The notes: a model not told the origin generated them from the sequence alone. Positions 6,207-14,538 are shown, numbered from the stretch's first letter. The stretch: DNA of 23,884 nt from 1-14-0-10-37-14 sp037130845 (GCA_037130845.1 JBAXSE010000021.1:1-23884); one strand, 5' to 3'. Made by a program: numbers and translations.

Positions 6207-7622
6207 CTAGAAAAACTTCATCGCCTCATTCACTAAGGTCACCAAGCTAAAGACGCCCAAGAAGCCAAAAATTATGCCAATCACCCAGCGCCTCCAAGCC
6301 ACCGGCTGGCAAGGCACAGGCAAAGTGCGATTCAAGCGGTAGACTAGCCCGACGTGCACAAACATCGCTACTGCATTCGCCACCGCCTGCAAAATTAATA
6401 GCGTCTTGGGTTCATAAATATTAAAGAGGAACAAGATAATGCCAAAAGCAATCTGCGCCCACAAAAAGATATAATAAATACGCGACAAGTCAGCCTTTAC
6501 TTGTCCGCCTTTAGCCGGCAGTTTTAACAGCGCCTTGTTCTCCGACATGATGCGGCTAGTGGAGTCCATCACGCCCAATTGCGTCTGAAATAACATCAAG
6601 CCGATTACCAGTAAAAATAGTGAGCCGATCCAAGGCAAAAGATTACCTCCGATGACTGCGCCCTCTCTAATAACAAAGGAAATACCCTGCAGATTACCGC
6701 TCTGGCCATAGACTGTGGAATACGATAGCAAAGCCAACAACAAGATAGTCACCAGCCCCACGCCCCAAAAGACAATGGCGTGTTCTTTGTTCGTCAGTCT
6801 CCACCAATCCTGGAAGCGGGCAAAGTTCTCCGGAGTTTGAGCGAAATCGTGACCATCCAGACGGATAGCATGTTCGCCCTTGGATGCACGAAAAAAGCCG
6901 GACATCTTTTGCGTATACTTGCCCATGCCATAGCCTTTTTCCTTGATATAAATCGATTGGCTCAAGTTCAGATTACCTCCGGCGCCAGAGAAAGCAAAAG
7001 CGGCCAAGAAGGTTGCCAAGCTGATACCGGCAGGCAACAGAAAATAGCCCTGGCCGACACCCGCCAAACCAAGGAACAAATTGCCGACATGCGGCGCCTT
7101 GGTTAGATAATAAACCAGCATCAGGATAAACGGCACACCCAAGATAATCACCACTTGGGTAATTTTCTCCATCGACTCATAAACTGTCTTGCCGATACTC
7201 AAAATAAGACCGACTAGCAACAAAAGAATGATAGCTAGCCATTTAAAATTGGTTACGCCCCAGACAGAGGCCAAGATCTGCGCGCTGGCGGCGATAATAC
7301 CGGGCAAGCCGAAGCCTAAGAAAGTGGAAACGATAAACCAATAAGGCGCCCAAGCATGGCGGCGGCGCAAACCGACAAAAACGCTTTCGCCCTTAACCAA
7401 AGCATAGCGTTCGATCTCCATATTAACAAAAAATTGGAACGTCAGTCCCAAAAAAGCGCCCCAGATAATGCCCAAACCGTAATTAGAAACCAGATAAGGC
7501 CACAAGATAATCTCGCCAGAGCCCAAACCTAAAGCCAGGATAATAAAACTCGGCCCCAACAGCTGCTTGAGCGGCAGGCTGGCGGGAAATTCTTTGGCTT
7601 GCTTGTCTTTGATTTTTGGCAT
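6207..7622 (-). CDS. Nramp-related membrane transporter without the canonical metal-binding motifs
   Basis: A 471-residue polytopic protein with about 11 hydrophobic segments. The first reads ALGLGSGEIILWPYLVSNYG (30-49), where classical Nramp/MntH metal transporters carry DPGN in an unwound helix 1. The sixth reads FAFSGAGGNLNLSQSIYI (209-226), where MntH has the MPHN metal motif. Fold and length match the Nramp superfamily; loss of both metal-ligand motifs suggests a different substrate, so I do not call it MntH. There is a hydrophilic insert at about 228-280 between segments. ATG at 7622 lies only six bases beyond a -10 box, so the mRNA is probably leaderless. Divergent from uppP. Confidence 0.8.
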   Translation of the reverse strand: MPKIKDKQAKEFPASLPLKQLLGPSFIILALGLGSGEIILWPYLVSNYGLGIIWGAFLGLTFQFFVNMEIERYALVKGESVFVGLRRRHAWAPYWFIVSTFLGFGLPGIIAASAQILASVWGVTNFKWLAIILLLLVGLILSIGKTVYESMEKITQVVIILGVPFILMLVYYLTKAPHVGNLFLGLAGVGQGYFLLPAGISLATFLAAFAFSGAGGNLNLSQSIYIKEKGYGMGKYTQKMSGFFRASKGEHAIRLDGHDFAQTPENFARFQDWWRLTNKEHAIVFWGVGLVTILLLALLSYSTVYGQSGNLQGISFVIREGAVIGGNLLPWIGSLFLLVIGLMLFQTQLGVMDSTSRIMSENKALLKLPAKGGQVKADLSRIYYIFLWAQIAFGIILFLFNIYEPKTLLILQAVANAVAMFVHVGLVYRLNRTLPVPCQPVAWRRWVIGIIFGFLGVFSLVTLVNEAMKFF

Positions 7623-7627
7623 AGTAT

Positions 7628-7657
7628 GATTATACTATAATCGACCAATACTCACAA
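7628..7657 (-). promoter_or_regulatory. Back-to-back divergent -10 boxes in a 15-base palindrome
   Basis: GATTATACTATAATC (7628-7642) is a perfect palindrome with TATAAT on both strands: minus 7629-7634, plus 7636-7641. The minus box has TTGTGA 17 bases upstream (7652-7657). A plus-strand -35 is not clear. The minus start point would fall at or next to ATG 7622; the plus transcript would have a leader of about 20 bases. Confidence 0.55.
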
Positions 7658-7667
7658 ATTTAATCTT

Positions 7668-8453
7668 ATGAATCTACTTCATGCTATCATCCTCGGCATC
7701 GTCGAGGGACTAAGCGAATTTTTGCCCATCTCCTCTACGGCGCATCTTGATTTTGCACGGCAGATGCTAGGCATACTCAGCAACGACTTTACCAAATCTT
7801 TTGAGATTATCATCCAGCTGGGCGCTATCTTGGCTGTGGCGGTTATCTATTGGAAAAAGATAACCAGCAATCTCAAGATTTCGGTGCCCAAGCTGGCCGT
7901 CGCCTTTGCGCCGACCGCTATCCTGGGCCTCATCTTTTATAAAATTATCAAATACTATCTGCTAGGCAACGACTGGCTGATGATTTGCATGTTGGTTTTG
8001 GGCGGCGTCGGTTTGATTATCTTTGAAAAATGGCACGCCAAGAAAACGGCCGCCAGCACCGCCCCCATTTTGGACAGCATCAGCTACAAACAAGCCTTTT
8101 TGGTCGGTTGCGCCCAATCGGTGGCCATGGTGCCAGGCGTCTCACGCTCCGCCGCCACCATAATCGGCGGCCTAGCCTTGGGCATTTCCCGCGAACAGAT
8201 TGTAGAGTTTTCCTTTATGCTGGCTATCCCGACGATGGCAGCCGCTACCGGACTGGACCTCATCAAATCGGCGCACGACTTCAGCCAACAACAATATTTA
8301 CTGCTCGCGGTCGGCTTTATCAGCTGCTTTATCGTAGCGATAATCATCATCAAATGGTTTATCGGCTATATCCGACATCACAACTTTATCGGCTTCGGCT
8401 GGTATCGCATCATCGCCGGCCTCGCCCTAGCCGCCTGGATCTTCCTCCGCTAA
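7668..8453 (+). CDS. uppP: Undecaprenyl-diphosphatase (UppP/BacA)
   Basis: This 261-residue integral membrane phosphatase converts undecaprenyl diphosphate to the monophosphate, recycling the lipid carrier used for wall and surface polymers. The first conserved motif IVEGLSEFLPISSTAHL (11-27) holds the two catalytic-site Glu residues (13, 17) and the SST; the second, MVPGVSRSAATI (154-165), holds the key Arg160. The pattern of hydrophobic helices and the length match the family (about 265-275). ATG at 7668 has no SD. It is divergent from the transporter and convergent with glmS, sharing a bidirectional terminator. Confidence 0.96.
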   Translation: MNLLHAIILGIVEGLSEFLPISSTAHLDFARQMLGILSNDFTKSFEIIIQLGAILAVAVIYWKKITSNLKISVPKLAVAFAPTAILGLIFYKIIKYYLLGNDWLMICMLVLGGVGLIIFEKWHAKKTAASTAPILDSISYKQAFLVGCAQSVAMVPGVSRSAATIIGGLALGISREQIVEFSFMLAIPTMAAATGLDLIKSAHDFSQQQYLLLAVGFISCFIVAIIIIKWFIGYIRHHNFIGFGWYRIIAGLALAAWIFLR

Positions 8454-8468
8454 TACAGCAAAAAGAAA

Positions 8469-8501
8469 ACCACCTCATATTGCATGAGGTGGTATTTTTT
8501 T
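8469..8501. terminator. Bidirectional terminator between uppP and glmS
   Basis: ACCACCTCAT pairs perfectly with ATGAGGTGGT around a 5-base loop; T-runs follow on plus (ATTTTTTT) and minus (TTTTCTTTT). Its right edge touches the glmS stop codon. Confidence 0.85.
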
Positions 8502-10506
8502 AGCCGACAGTCACTGACTTCGCCAAATTTCTTGGCTTGTCGACATCCTTGCCTTTTTTGAGCGCCATATAATAGGCAAAAAGTTGTAAGGGAATTGTTG
8601 TCAGAATCGGAGTTAGCGGTTCGAGCGTGGTTGGCACAGCAAAGGTAAAGTCGGCTATCTTAGCCACTTCGACATTGCCTTCGCTGACAATAGCAAAGAT
8701 CGGGCCCTTGCGAGCCTGAATTTCCTTGAGGTTGCTAAAGTTATGAGCATACGTAGAATCATCAGGAATGACAGAGACCGAAAAATGTTCGATATCGATC
8801 ATGGCGATAGGGCCATGCTTCAATTCTCCGGACGGAAAGCCTTCGGTCGCCACATAAGCGATTTCTTTGATTTTCAAAGCTCCTTCCAATGCCACGGGAT
8901 AATTATATTTCCTGCCCAGATAAGTGATGCTGCGCTCAACGTCTAAGTTCTTGAGAATCTCTTGCTTTGTCTTTTCTGACAATCTCTTAGGCAACTTTGC
9001 CATCAACATTTCATGCTCACGCTTGAGATAAGCATCCGCTATATCTTCGATTTCCGAACAGCGGTCAACGATTGATTGTATCTTGGCTGGCAGGCGTTTG
9101 ATTTCTTTAATCAGTTGGCGAGCTTCGACTTCTTTCATATTACGTTGACGCCCCATCTTAATGGCCAACAGCAGCAACGACAGTACTTGGCCGGTAAAGG
9201 CCTTGGTTGAGGCGACCGCCACTTCAGGGCCGACCCTGGTATAGATACCGGCGTCAGTCTGGCGAGCAATAGTCGAACCGACCACATTAACGATGCCGAT
9301 AGTCGGTATCTTCTTGGCCTTGACCTTTTCCAGAGCCATAATCGTATCCCTAGTTTCGCCCGATTGGCTGACAAAGATATAGACGCTTTTCTGATCAAAG
9401 ACGGGGTCGCTGTAGCCGAACTCGGTCGCCTTCTCGGTCTTGGCCGGAAGATCACAGAGTTCTTCGATAAACTTTTCGCCCAACTTGGCGGCATAGAAGG
9501 CCGTACCGCAACCAACCAATACAACACGCTCAGCGCGGATTAAAGCCAGCTCTATTTCCTTATCCTTAAGCCCGCCCAACACTACATCGGAATCATCTTC
9601 CGCAAAGCGGCCGCGGTATGTTTCATAAATCGAGCTAGGCTGCTGGCAAATTTCCTTGAGCATAAAAGTATCATAGCCTTCCATGTCTACCGTAGTCCCG
9701 TCGATTTCCAACTGTTGAACATCTTTTTCCAATTGTTGGCTCTGCAGATTGATAATCTTGCGGCTATTGCGGCGCAAGACCGCCACTTCGGAATCATCCA
9801 AATAGATGACATCTTTGGTATAGCTGATGAGGGCCAAGGCGTCCGAAGCGACATAAGTCCCCTCGTCTGTCAGGCCGATCAAAACCGGCGAACCATGCTT
9901 GGCCGCCAATAATAACTCGGGATAATCCGCGTGTACCGCCACGATGCCGTAGGTACCGCGCAATTCGTTGAGCGTAGTTACAAAGGCATCGATATAACTT
10001 TGTTCTGTCAGCTGACCCGCCTGATGATAGTGGTATTGGATCAATTGAGCGATTACTTCGGTATCGGTTTCCGATACAAAATCGTAGCCGGCATGCATCA
10101 GCTTATCTTTAAGCTTGATAAAATTCTCGATAATGCCGTTATGCGCCAAGAAAATCTTGCCGGTGCCGTTATAATGAGGGTGGGCGTTGACCGGTGTCGG
10201 ATCGCCGTGGGTCGCCCAACGGGTGTGTCCGATCGCCAGCGAGCTGGGAATCTGATGCGTGCCTAGGGTAGCCTCCAGATACTTGATTTTACCTTTCGCC
10301 TTAATTAGGTTCGTCCGGGTAAGCCCCGAAACAAAGGATTTACTGAGGACATTCTCGTCTTCGTAATCTGCGACGGCTGTATCATAGCCTCCGACCGAGC
10401 AAAAGCCGGCCGAATCGTAGCCGCGATATTCCATATTGCGCAGCGCCTGGATAATAATTGGCACGACATCCTGTTTGGGTCCTATATACCCGATAATTCC
10501 ACACAT
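8500..10506 (-). CDS. glmS: Glutamine--fructose-6-phosphate aminotransferase (isomerizing)
   Basis: This 668-residue enzyme makes glucosamine-6-phosphate from fructose-6-phosphate and glutamine, the first step towards UDP-GlcNAc. The N-terminal glutaminase has MCGIIGYIG with nucleophile Cys2, YRGYDSAG (27-34), HTRWATHG (94-101) and the NGIIEN segment. Two SIS domains follow, with CGTAFYAAKLG and SQSGETRDT in the first and ALEGALKIKEIAY, SGELKHGPIAMI in the second; the C-terminus is KPRNLAKSVTVG. It is about 60 residues longer than E. coli GlmS. The extra sequence appears after YDSAG (about residues 38-75) and in the linker before the second SIS domain (HEMLMAKLPKRLSEKTK). ATG at 10506 has AAAGGAG five bases upstream. 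I see no glmS ribozyme motif. Confidence 0.96.
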   Translation of the reverse strand: MCGIIGYIGPKQDVVPIIIQALRNMEYRGYDSAGFCSVGGYDTAVADYEDENVLSKSFVSGLTRTNLIKAKGKIKYLEATLGTHQIPSSLAIGHTRWATHGDPTPVNAHPHYNGTGKIFLAHNGIIENFIKLKDKLMHAGYDFVSETDTEVIAQLIQYHYHQAGQLTEQSYIDAFVTTLNELRGTYGIVAVHADYPELLLAAKHGSPVLIGLTDEGTYVASDALALISYTKDVIYLDDSEVAVLRRNSRKIINLQSQQLEKDVQQLEIDGTTVDMEGYDTFMLKEICQQPSSIYETYRGRFAEDDSDVVLGGLKDKEIELALIRAERVVLVGCGTAFYAAKLGEKFIEELCDLPAKTEKATEFGYSDPVFDQKSVYIFVSQSGETRDTIMALEKVKAKKIPTIGIVNVVGSTIARQTDAGIYTRVGPEVAVASTKAFTGQVLSLLLLAIKMGRQRNMKEVEARQLIKEIKRLPAKIQSIVDRCSEIEDIADAYLKREHEMLMAKLPKRLSEKTKQEILKNLDVERSITYLGRKYNYPVALEGALKIKEIAYVATEGFPSGELKHGPIAMIDIEHFSVSVIPDDSTYAHNFSNLKEIQARKGPIFAIVSEGNVEVAKIADFTFAVPTTLEPLTPILTTIPLQLFAYYMALKKGKDVDKPRNLAKSVTVG

Positions 10507-10556
10507 ATTAACTCCTTTATTAAATTTTCAAATAACTGTTTTTCGAATTTAGGCTA

Positions 10557-10585
10557 ATCAAAGCAAAATATAGCGATTTTGTCAA
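10557..10585 (-). promoter_or_regulatory. Promoter of glmS
   Basis: Minus-strand TTGACA (10580-10585), 17 bases, TTTGAT (10557-10562), about 50 bases before ATG. TTAGCCTAAA overlaps the -10, a partial match to the candidate operator at 2233. Confidence 0.55.
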
Positions 10586-10651
10586 TGATTGTTACTAATT
10601 TTACTGTTCTTTTTTTAAACAAAAATGTACAATGAGCTTAATGTAAAATGT

Positions 10652-10740
10652 AAAAATCAAAATGTAAAATTTTGGTATCCGCCCGAGGCGGATGTTATTA
10701 ATAAAAACTGGCGAGAGCCAGCTCATTCATTTTGATTTTT
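10652..10740. repeat. AT-rich inverted-repeat element enclosing two hairpins
   Basis: The ends AAAAATCAAAATG (10652-10664) and CATTTTGATTTTT (10728-10740) are exact 13-bp inverted repeats. Inside are ATCCGCC-CGA-GGCGGAT (10677-10693) and CTGGC-GAGA-GCCAG (10708-10721) preceded by AAAAA. It has the look of a small non-coding mobile element in the glmS-recQ gap. Confidence 0.6.
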
Positions 10741-10766
10741 GATATTTACACTTTTAATTAATTCCA

Positions 10767-12944
10767 ATGTCTTTACTGCCTACACTCAAGAAATACTTCG
10801 GTTACGACCAGTTCCGGCCGGAACAAGAAGACATTATCAATAGCGTCCTCAGCGGCCGCGACAATTTTGTGCTAATGCCGACCGGTGGCGGTAAATCGCT
10901 GTGCTTCCAATTGCCCGCTTTGGAATTACCAGACCTGACCCTGGTCGTCTCGCCGCTGATCGCCTTGATGAAAGACCAGGTCGACGCGCTGCAGGCCAAC
11001 GGCGTGCCAGCCGAATTTATCAATTCCTCTTTGCTGCCAGCCGAAATATACCGAATCCAAGATAATGCCAAAAACGGCAAGCTCAAAATCCTCTACATCG
11101 CGCCCGAACGGATGGCCAGCCGCGACTTCCGCGAATACCTGCAGTCGCTGACTATCAGCCTGGTGGCTATCGACGAGGCGCATTGCATCTCCGAATGGGG
11201 CCACGACTTCCGCCCCGACTATCGCAATCTGCAACAGCTCAAAACCCTTTTCCCGGGTGTGCCAATTGTGGCACTAACCGCCACCGCCACCGCCAAAGTG
11301 CGCAGCGATATTATCAATCAATTAAATATCAACGACGCCAAAATTTTTGTCACCGGCTTCAACCGCCCCAACCTGCATCTCAAAGTGATCGCCAAAAAGG
11401 AAGCCCGCGCCAAACTACTCAATCTGCTTAAAAAATATAAAGGCGAATCGGTCATTATCTATTGCTTCTCGCGCAAGGACACCGAGAAATTGGCCAGCGA
11501 ACTCAAAAAAGAAGGCTACAAAGCCTTGGCCTATCATGCCGGGCTGGACGCAGCAAAGCGCAAGAAGAACCAGGAGCTATTCATCCGCGACGAAGTGCAT
11601 ATTATGATCGCTACCATCGCCTTCGGCATGGGTATCGACAAGCCCGACGTGCGTCTGGTCGTCCACTACACTTTTCCTAAATCGCTGGAAGGCTATTACC
11701 AAGAAATCGGCCGCGCCGGCCGCGACGGACTCAAGAGCGACTGCGTCATGTTCTATACCTATGCCGACGCCAACAAGCATCAATACTTCATCCGTGATAT
11801 CGACGATGACGATTTGCGCCGCCAGGCCGAAAAGAAACTGCAGGAGGTGGTCGACTTCGCCGAGACCAAACTCTGCCGCCGCAAACATATCCTCAAGTAT
11901 TTCGGCGAAGATTTTCCGGGCCTCGGCTGCGAATCCTGCGACAATTGCACCACCGAACGCCACAACTTCGACGCCACTATCGTCACCCAAAAGATCATGT
12001 CCGCCATCCTGCGCACCAATAGCCGCTTTGGCGAGAACCATATCATTGCCGTATTGCGCGGCCGCAAGACAGACAAGGTCACTAGCTACGGCCACGACAA
12101 ACTATCAGTGCATGGATTATGCAAAGACCAGACAGACGACCAGCTAAAAGACATTATCATCCAGCTAATTAACAAAAATCTGCTCAGGAAATCAGACGAT
12201 GCCTATGGTGTGCTGGCACTGACGCCAGCCGCCATCAGCTTTTTGAACAACAAGGAGCAAATAGAATTGAACCGCGTCGAGCCGGAACCAACCGAACCAA
12301 AGCCGCGCAAAAAAGGCGATCTGGAATTCGACCAAGGCCTGTTCGAGCTGCTGCGCCAGCTGCGCAAACAATTGGCCGACGAGGCCAACGTGCCGCCCTT
12401 TGTCATCTTTAGCGATACCAGTCTGCAAGAAATGGCCTACTATCTGCCCGCCGACCGCGAAAGCTTCGGCAAGATCAGCGGCGTGGGCGCAAGCAAACTG
12501 GACAAATACGCTGACAGCTTTTTGCCCGTAATCGCCGACTACGCTAAAACCAACAATCTGACAGCCAAAGAAATTGGCGCCAGCACCGCCAAAGCCGCAA
12601 CAGCCAAAGCGCCGGACCTCAAGACGACCGCCCTGGTATTGGGACTGATTAACAAGAAAGCGACCATCGAGGCGATGGCCAAGAAGCTAAAGCTGACCCA
12701 GATCACCATCGCCAACCACATCGATCGCCTGCTGGCCTCGGGCGCCCATATCGATCTGGACTATCTCAAGCCGAAAGCCGATATCTACGCCAAAATAAAA
12801 ACCGCCTTCGAAGAATGCGGCGACGAAAAACTCAAACCGGTCTTCGAACTCCTGGACGGCAACATTGATTATGATAATCTTAGGATTGCACGCATTTATC
12901 TCCGGTACTCCCGGAGATCTCCCCACAAGGACCAAAATGAATAA
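10767..12944 (+). CDS. recQ: ATP-dependent DNA helicase RecQ
   Basis: A 725-residue 3'-5' helicase for recombination and fork repair. Helicase lobes: FRPEQEDII (motif 0, about 16-24), Walker A PTGGGKS (38-44), DEAHCISEWGHDFRPDY (136-152), TATAT (171-175), FGMGIDKPDVR (286-296), QEIGRAGRDG (312-321). The zinc-binding region has Cys370, 388, 391 and 394; a winged-helix RQC domain (about 400-495), HRDC domain (about 522-595) and a C-terminal helix-turn-helix domain (about 610-705, HTH_40 type) follow. The last 17 residues (RIYLRYSRRSPHKDQNE) are encoded by an intergenic repeat element (12896-12933), so the natural C-terminus has probably been replaced. ATG at 10767 lacks an SD. Single gene, no tight neighbours. 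Confidence 0.96.
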   Translation: MSLLPTLKKYFGYDQFRPEQEDIINSVLSGRDNFVLMPTGGGKSLCFQLPALELPDLTLVVSPLIALMKDQVDALQANGVPAEFINSSLLPAEIYRIQDNAKNGKLKILYIAPERMASRDFREYLQSLTISLVAIDEAHCISEWGHDFRPDYRNLQQLKTLFPGVPIVALTATATAKVRSDIINQLNINDAKIFVTGFNRPNLHLKVIAKKEARAKLLNLLKKYKGESVIIYCFSRKDTEKLASELKKEGYKALAYHAGLDAAKRKKNQELFIRDEVHIMIATIAFGMGIDKPDVRLVVHYTFPKSLEGYYQEIGRAGRDGLKSDCVMFYTYADANKHQYFIRDIDDDDLRRQAEKKLQEVVDFAETKLCRRKHILKYFGEDFPGLGCESCDNCTTERHNFDATIVTQKIMSAILRTNSRFGENHIIAVLRGRKTDKVTSYGHDKLSVHGLCKDQTDDQLKDIIIQLINKNLLRKSDDAYGVLALTPAAISFLNNKEQIELNRVEPEPTEPKPRKKGDLEFDQGLFELLRQLRKQLADEANVPPFVIFSDTSLQEMAYYLPADRESFGKISGVGASKLDKYADSFLPVIADYAKTNNLTAKEIGASTAKAATAKAPDLKTTALVLGLINKKATIEAMAKKLKLTQITIANHIDRLLASGAHIDLDYLKPKADIYAKIKTAFEECGDEKLKPVFELLDGNIDYDNLRIARIYLRYSRRSPHKDQNE
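12896..12933 (-). repeat. Shared leader hairpin, copy C, overlapping the recQ 3' end
   Basis: Hairpin ATCTCCGG-TACTC-CCGGAGAT (12898-12918) is followed by CTCCCCACAAGGACC. Loop and flanks match copy A (5616-5654); two stem base pairs differ in both arms, so pairing is kept. Confidence 0.75.
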
Positions 12945-12990
12945 TTCCACAATTCAAAATAGGGTCGCGAAAAAATAAATGTCGCATGAG

Positions 12991-13020
12991 TTTATCTCCG
13001 GGAGTACCGGAGATAAATAC
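12991..13020 (+). repeat. Shared leader hairpin, copy E
   Basis: ATCTCCGG-GAGTA-CCGGAGAT (12994-13014) is the same stem and loop as copy C in inverted orientation, followed by AAATACT as in copy D. It lacks the GGGGAG part. Confidence 0.7.
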
Positions 13021-13119
13021 TGAGGCAGTTTTGATATTTTTAAATACTATAATTAACTCTCGTTCTCCATGGGGAGATCCGCGTCCGCCAGCTGGCGGAC
13101 GCGGATAAATACTAAACAT
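13021..13119 (+). promoter_or_regulatory. Shared leader element, copy D (FKBP gene)
   Basis: GGCAGTTTTGAT (13025-13036), TATAAT (13048-13053), AATTAACT, CTCCATGGGGAGATCC, then a perfect 15-bp stem centred on AGCT (13077-13106) and 13 bases to ATG. TTGATA with 17 bases to TAACTC, or TATAAT with a poor -35, could drive transcription. Confidence 0.6.
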
Positions 13120-13677
13120 ATGAAGAAAATTATTACAATCACCCTGCTCGGCCTAGCGCTCGCCGCTTCGGTCCAAGCCGTTACCAAGCCCGCAGGCCCT
13201 GAGCGCGTCGAACGGGCCGTACCCAAGAAGGCGCTGACGCCAGCCGAAATCGATAAGCAGATTACGGTACTGCAACAGAAGATGGCCGCCGAAATCAAAG
13301 CCCTCCAACTCAAATACCAGCCGCAGATTGCAGCTCTGCAGAAACAACTAATTAATGGCAAACTAAACATTATCACGCTCAAAGCAGGCAAAGGTGCCGG
13401 CGCCAAGACTGGCGACAAAGTCACGGTCCACTATACCGGCACATTGACTGACGGCAGCAAGTTTGATTCCAGCCTGGACCGCGGCCAACCCTTTGTCTTT
13501 AATCTAGGCGCCGGACAAGTTATAGCCGGCTGGGATCAAGGCTTGCTCGGCATGAAAGTCGGCGAAAAGCGCAAACTCTATATCCCCGCCTCGCTTGGCT
13601 ACGGCGATAACGGCGTCGGCCCGATTCCGCCCAAGTCCACTCTCATCTTCGAAGTCGAACTGCTCAAAATCAACTAA
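13120..13677 (+). CDS. Exported FKBP-type peptidyl-prolyl cis-trans isomerase
   Basis: A 185-residue foldase acting outside the membrane. There is a signal peptide (MKKII, hydrophobic to about residue 16, SVQA before VTKP) with no lipobox Cys, then a coiled-coil-forming stretch (about 39-80, AEIDKQITVLQQKM) and a complete C-terminal FKBP domain (about 90-185): VHYTGTLTDGSKFDSS (103-118), PFVFNLGAGQVIAGWDQGL (124-142), KRKLYIPASLGYGDNGVG (150-167), PPKSTLIFEVEL (170-181). The active-site aromatics (Tyr105, Phe125, Trp138, Tyr161) are present. I use ATG 13120; the frame is open 17 codons upstream but that is the repeat leader. There is no SD next to the ATG. A bidirectional terminator follows. 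Confidence 0.92.
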   Translation: MKKIITITLLGLALAASVQAVTKPAGPERVERAVPKKALTPAEIDKQITVLQQKMAAEIKALQLKYQPQIAALQKQLINGKLNIITLKAGKGAGAKTGDKVTVHYTGTLTDGSKFDSSLDRGQPFVFNLGAGQVIAGWDQGLLGMKVGEKRKLYIPASLGYGDNGVGPIPPKSTLIFEVELLKIN

Positions 13678-13680
13678 ATA

Positions 13681-13709
13681 AAAATCCAGGAGATAATCCT
13701 GGATTTTTT
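13681..13709. terminator. Bidirectional terminator after the FKBP gene
   Basis: AAAATCCAGGA pairs exactly with TCCTGGATTTT around GATAA; the T-run continues on plus, and the A-run on the left serves the convergent gene 13720-14538. Confidence 0.8.
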
Positions 13710-13719
13710 ATATTATATT

Positions 13720-14538
13720 TTATTCTTCTTCTATCGGCCGCCATCTAACCGTACTCTCTTCAACAGCCTCTACCTTTACTTTGACGTTAACCACGCACAT
13801 TTCTTTGTCTTTACCTTTACTATCCTTCTCGTCGCTGGGCAGATAATCCAGATAAAATTCCGTATCAATATCAAACAATGCCCCGCCCTTGCCATTGTCG
13901 CCAGTCTCAATGAATTTCTTGATAGCCTCGGAATTTTCAAGCGCATTTTTCATCTTCACCCCCGCCAATTTATTGGCCTTCTCTCCATTAACAACATCCT
14001 TACCTTCGGGGAATTTATGTTTCTCTAGGCTTTCGAGAACAAATTTTTTCCTCTTTTCAATATATTGTTTTCTAAACTCTTTTTGCATCATCTCAAGCTC
14101 TGCCGCATCAATGCCTTCTTCAAGGTCTTCATCATAAGGATCAGATTCGTCTTCGAGGTCATCCACCAGTTCCGGATCGACATCCTTGCCTTCGAACAAA
14201 GGAGCCTTCTCTCCCAGAAGATAACCCTTCTCCTCCTTGGCAATCTTACCCTTCATGGTGTCCACTTTGCTCTTTAGAGCCTTGAAGGCTTCCATATCGC
14301 GAGCATCCATATTAGGCAACCCAGCCTTGTCAGCCGAAGTTTCTAAATCCTTGACCATTTCCTTAGTCTTCTCGAACTTTTCGAGAACTTTTTCAGCCTG
14401 GCCGCTAATCTTAAGGTCCTTCTTGATGTCGTCCAGCTTCTGATCAGACAACTCTTCCGGATTAACCGGCGCCTGCTCTCCTTTTTTTTCTACCTTTGAC
14501 CCATCCTCCGGGGCAATAATTGTTTCTTCTCTGCTCAT
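13720..14538 (-). CDS. Acidic coiled-coil protein of unknown function
   Basis: A 272-residue, very charged cytoplasmic protein with no recognised family. Residues about 25-115 look like long amphipathic helices rich in Lys and Glu (LSDQKLDDIKKDLKISG), followed by an acidic stretch near 115-145 (DDLEDESDPYDEDLEEG) and a more mixed C-terminal part with FYLDYLP and VNVKVKVEAVEE that may form a small beta domain. There is no signal peptide or membrane helix. ATG at 14538 has no SD, but a strong promoter lies upstream (14562-14590). Convergent with the FKBP gene. Confidence 0.8.
   Translation of the reverse strand: MSREETIIAPEDGSKVEKKGEQAPVNPEELSDQKLDDIKKDLKISGQAEKVLEKFEKTKEMVKDLETSADKAGLPNMDARDMEAFKALKSKVDTMKGKIAKEEKGYLLGEKAPLFEGKDVDPELVDDLEDESDPYDEDLEEGIDAAELEMMQKEFRKQYIEKRKKFVLESLEKHKFPEGKDVVNGEKANKLAGVKMKNALENSEAIKKFIETGDNGKGGALFDIDTEFYLDYLPSDEKDSKGKDKEMCVVNVKVKVEAVEESTVRWRPIEEE

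Noticed and set aside
6207..7622. MntH manganese transporter
   Set aside because: Both metal-binding motifs are absent, so only an Nramp-related call is justified.
8500..10600. glmS ribozyme or riboswitch upstream of glmS
   Set aside because: The leader is only about 50 bases and AT-rich; no ribozyme core fits.
11577..12095. 172-codon minus-strand frame inside recQ (also 9135-9527 in glmS and 17058-17465)
   Set aside because: Shadows of long GC-biased genes; the sense frames have full domain structure.
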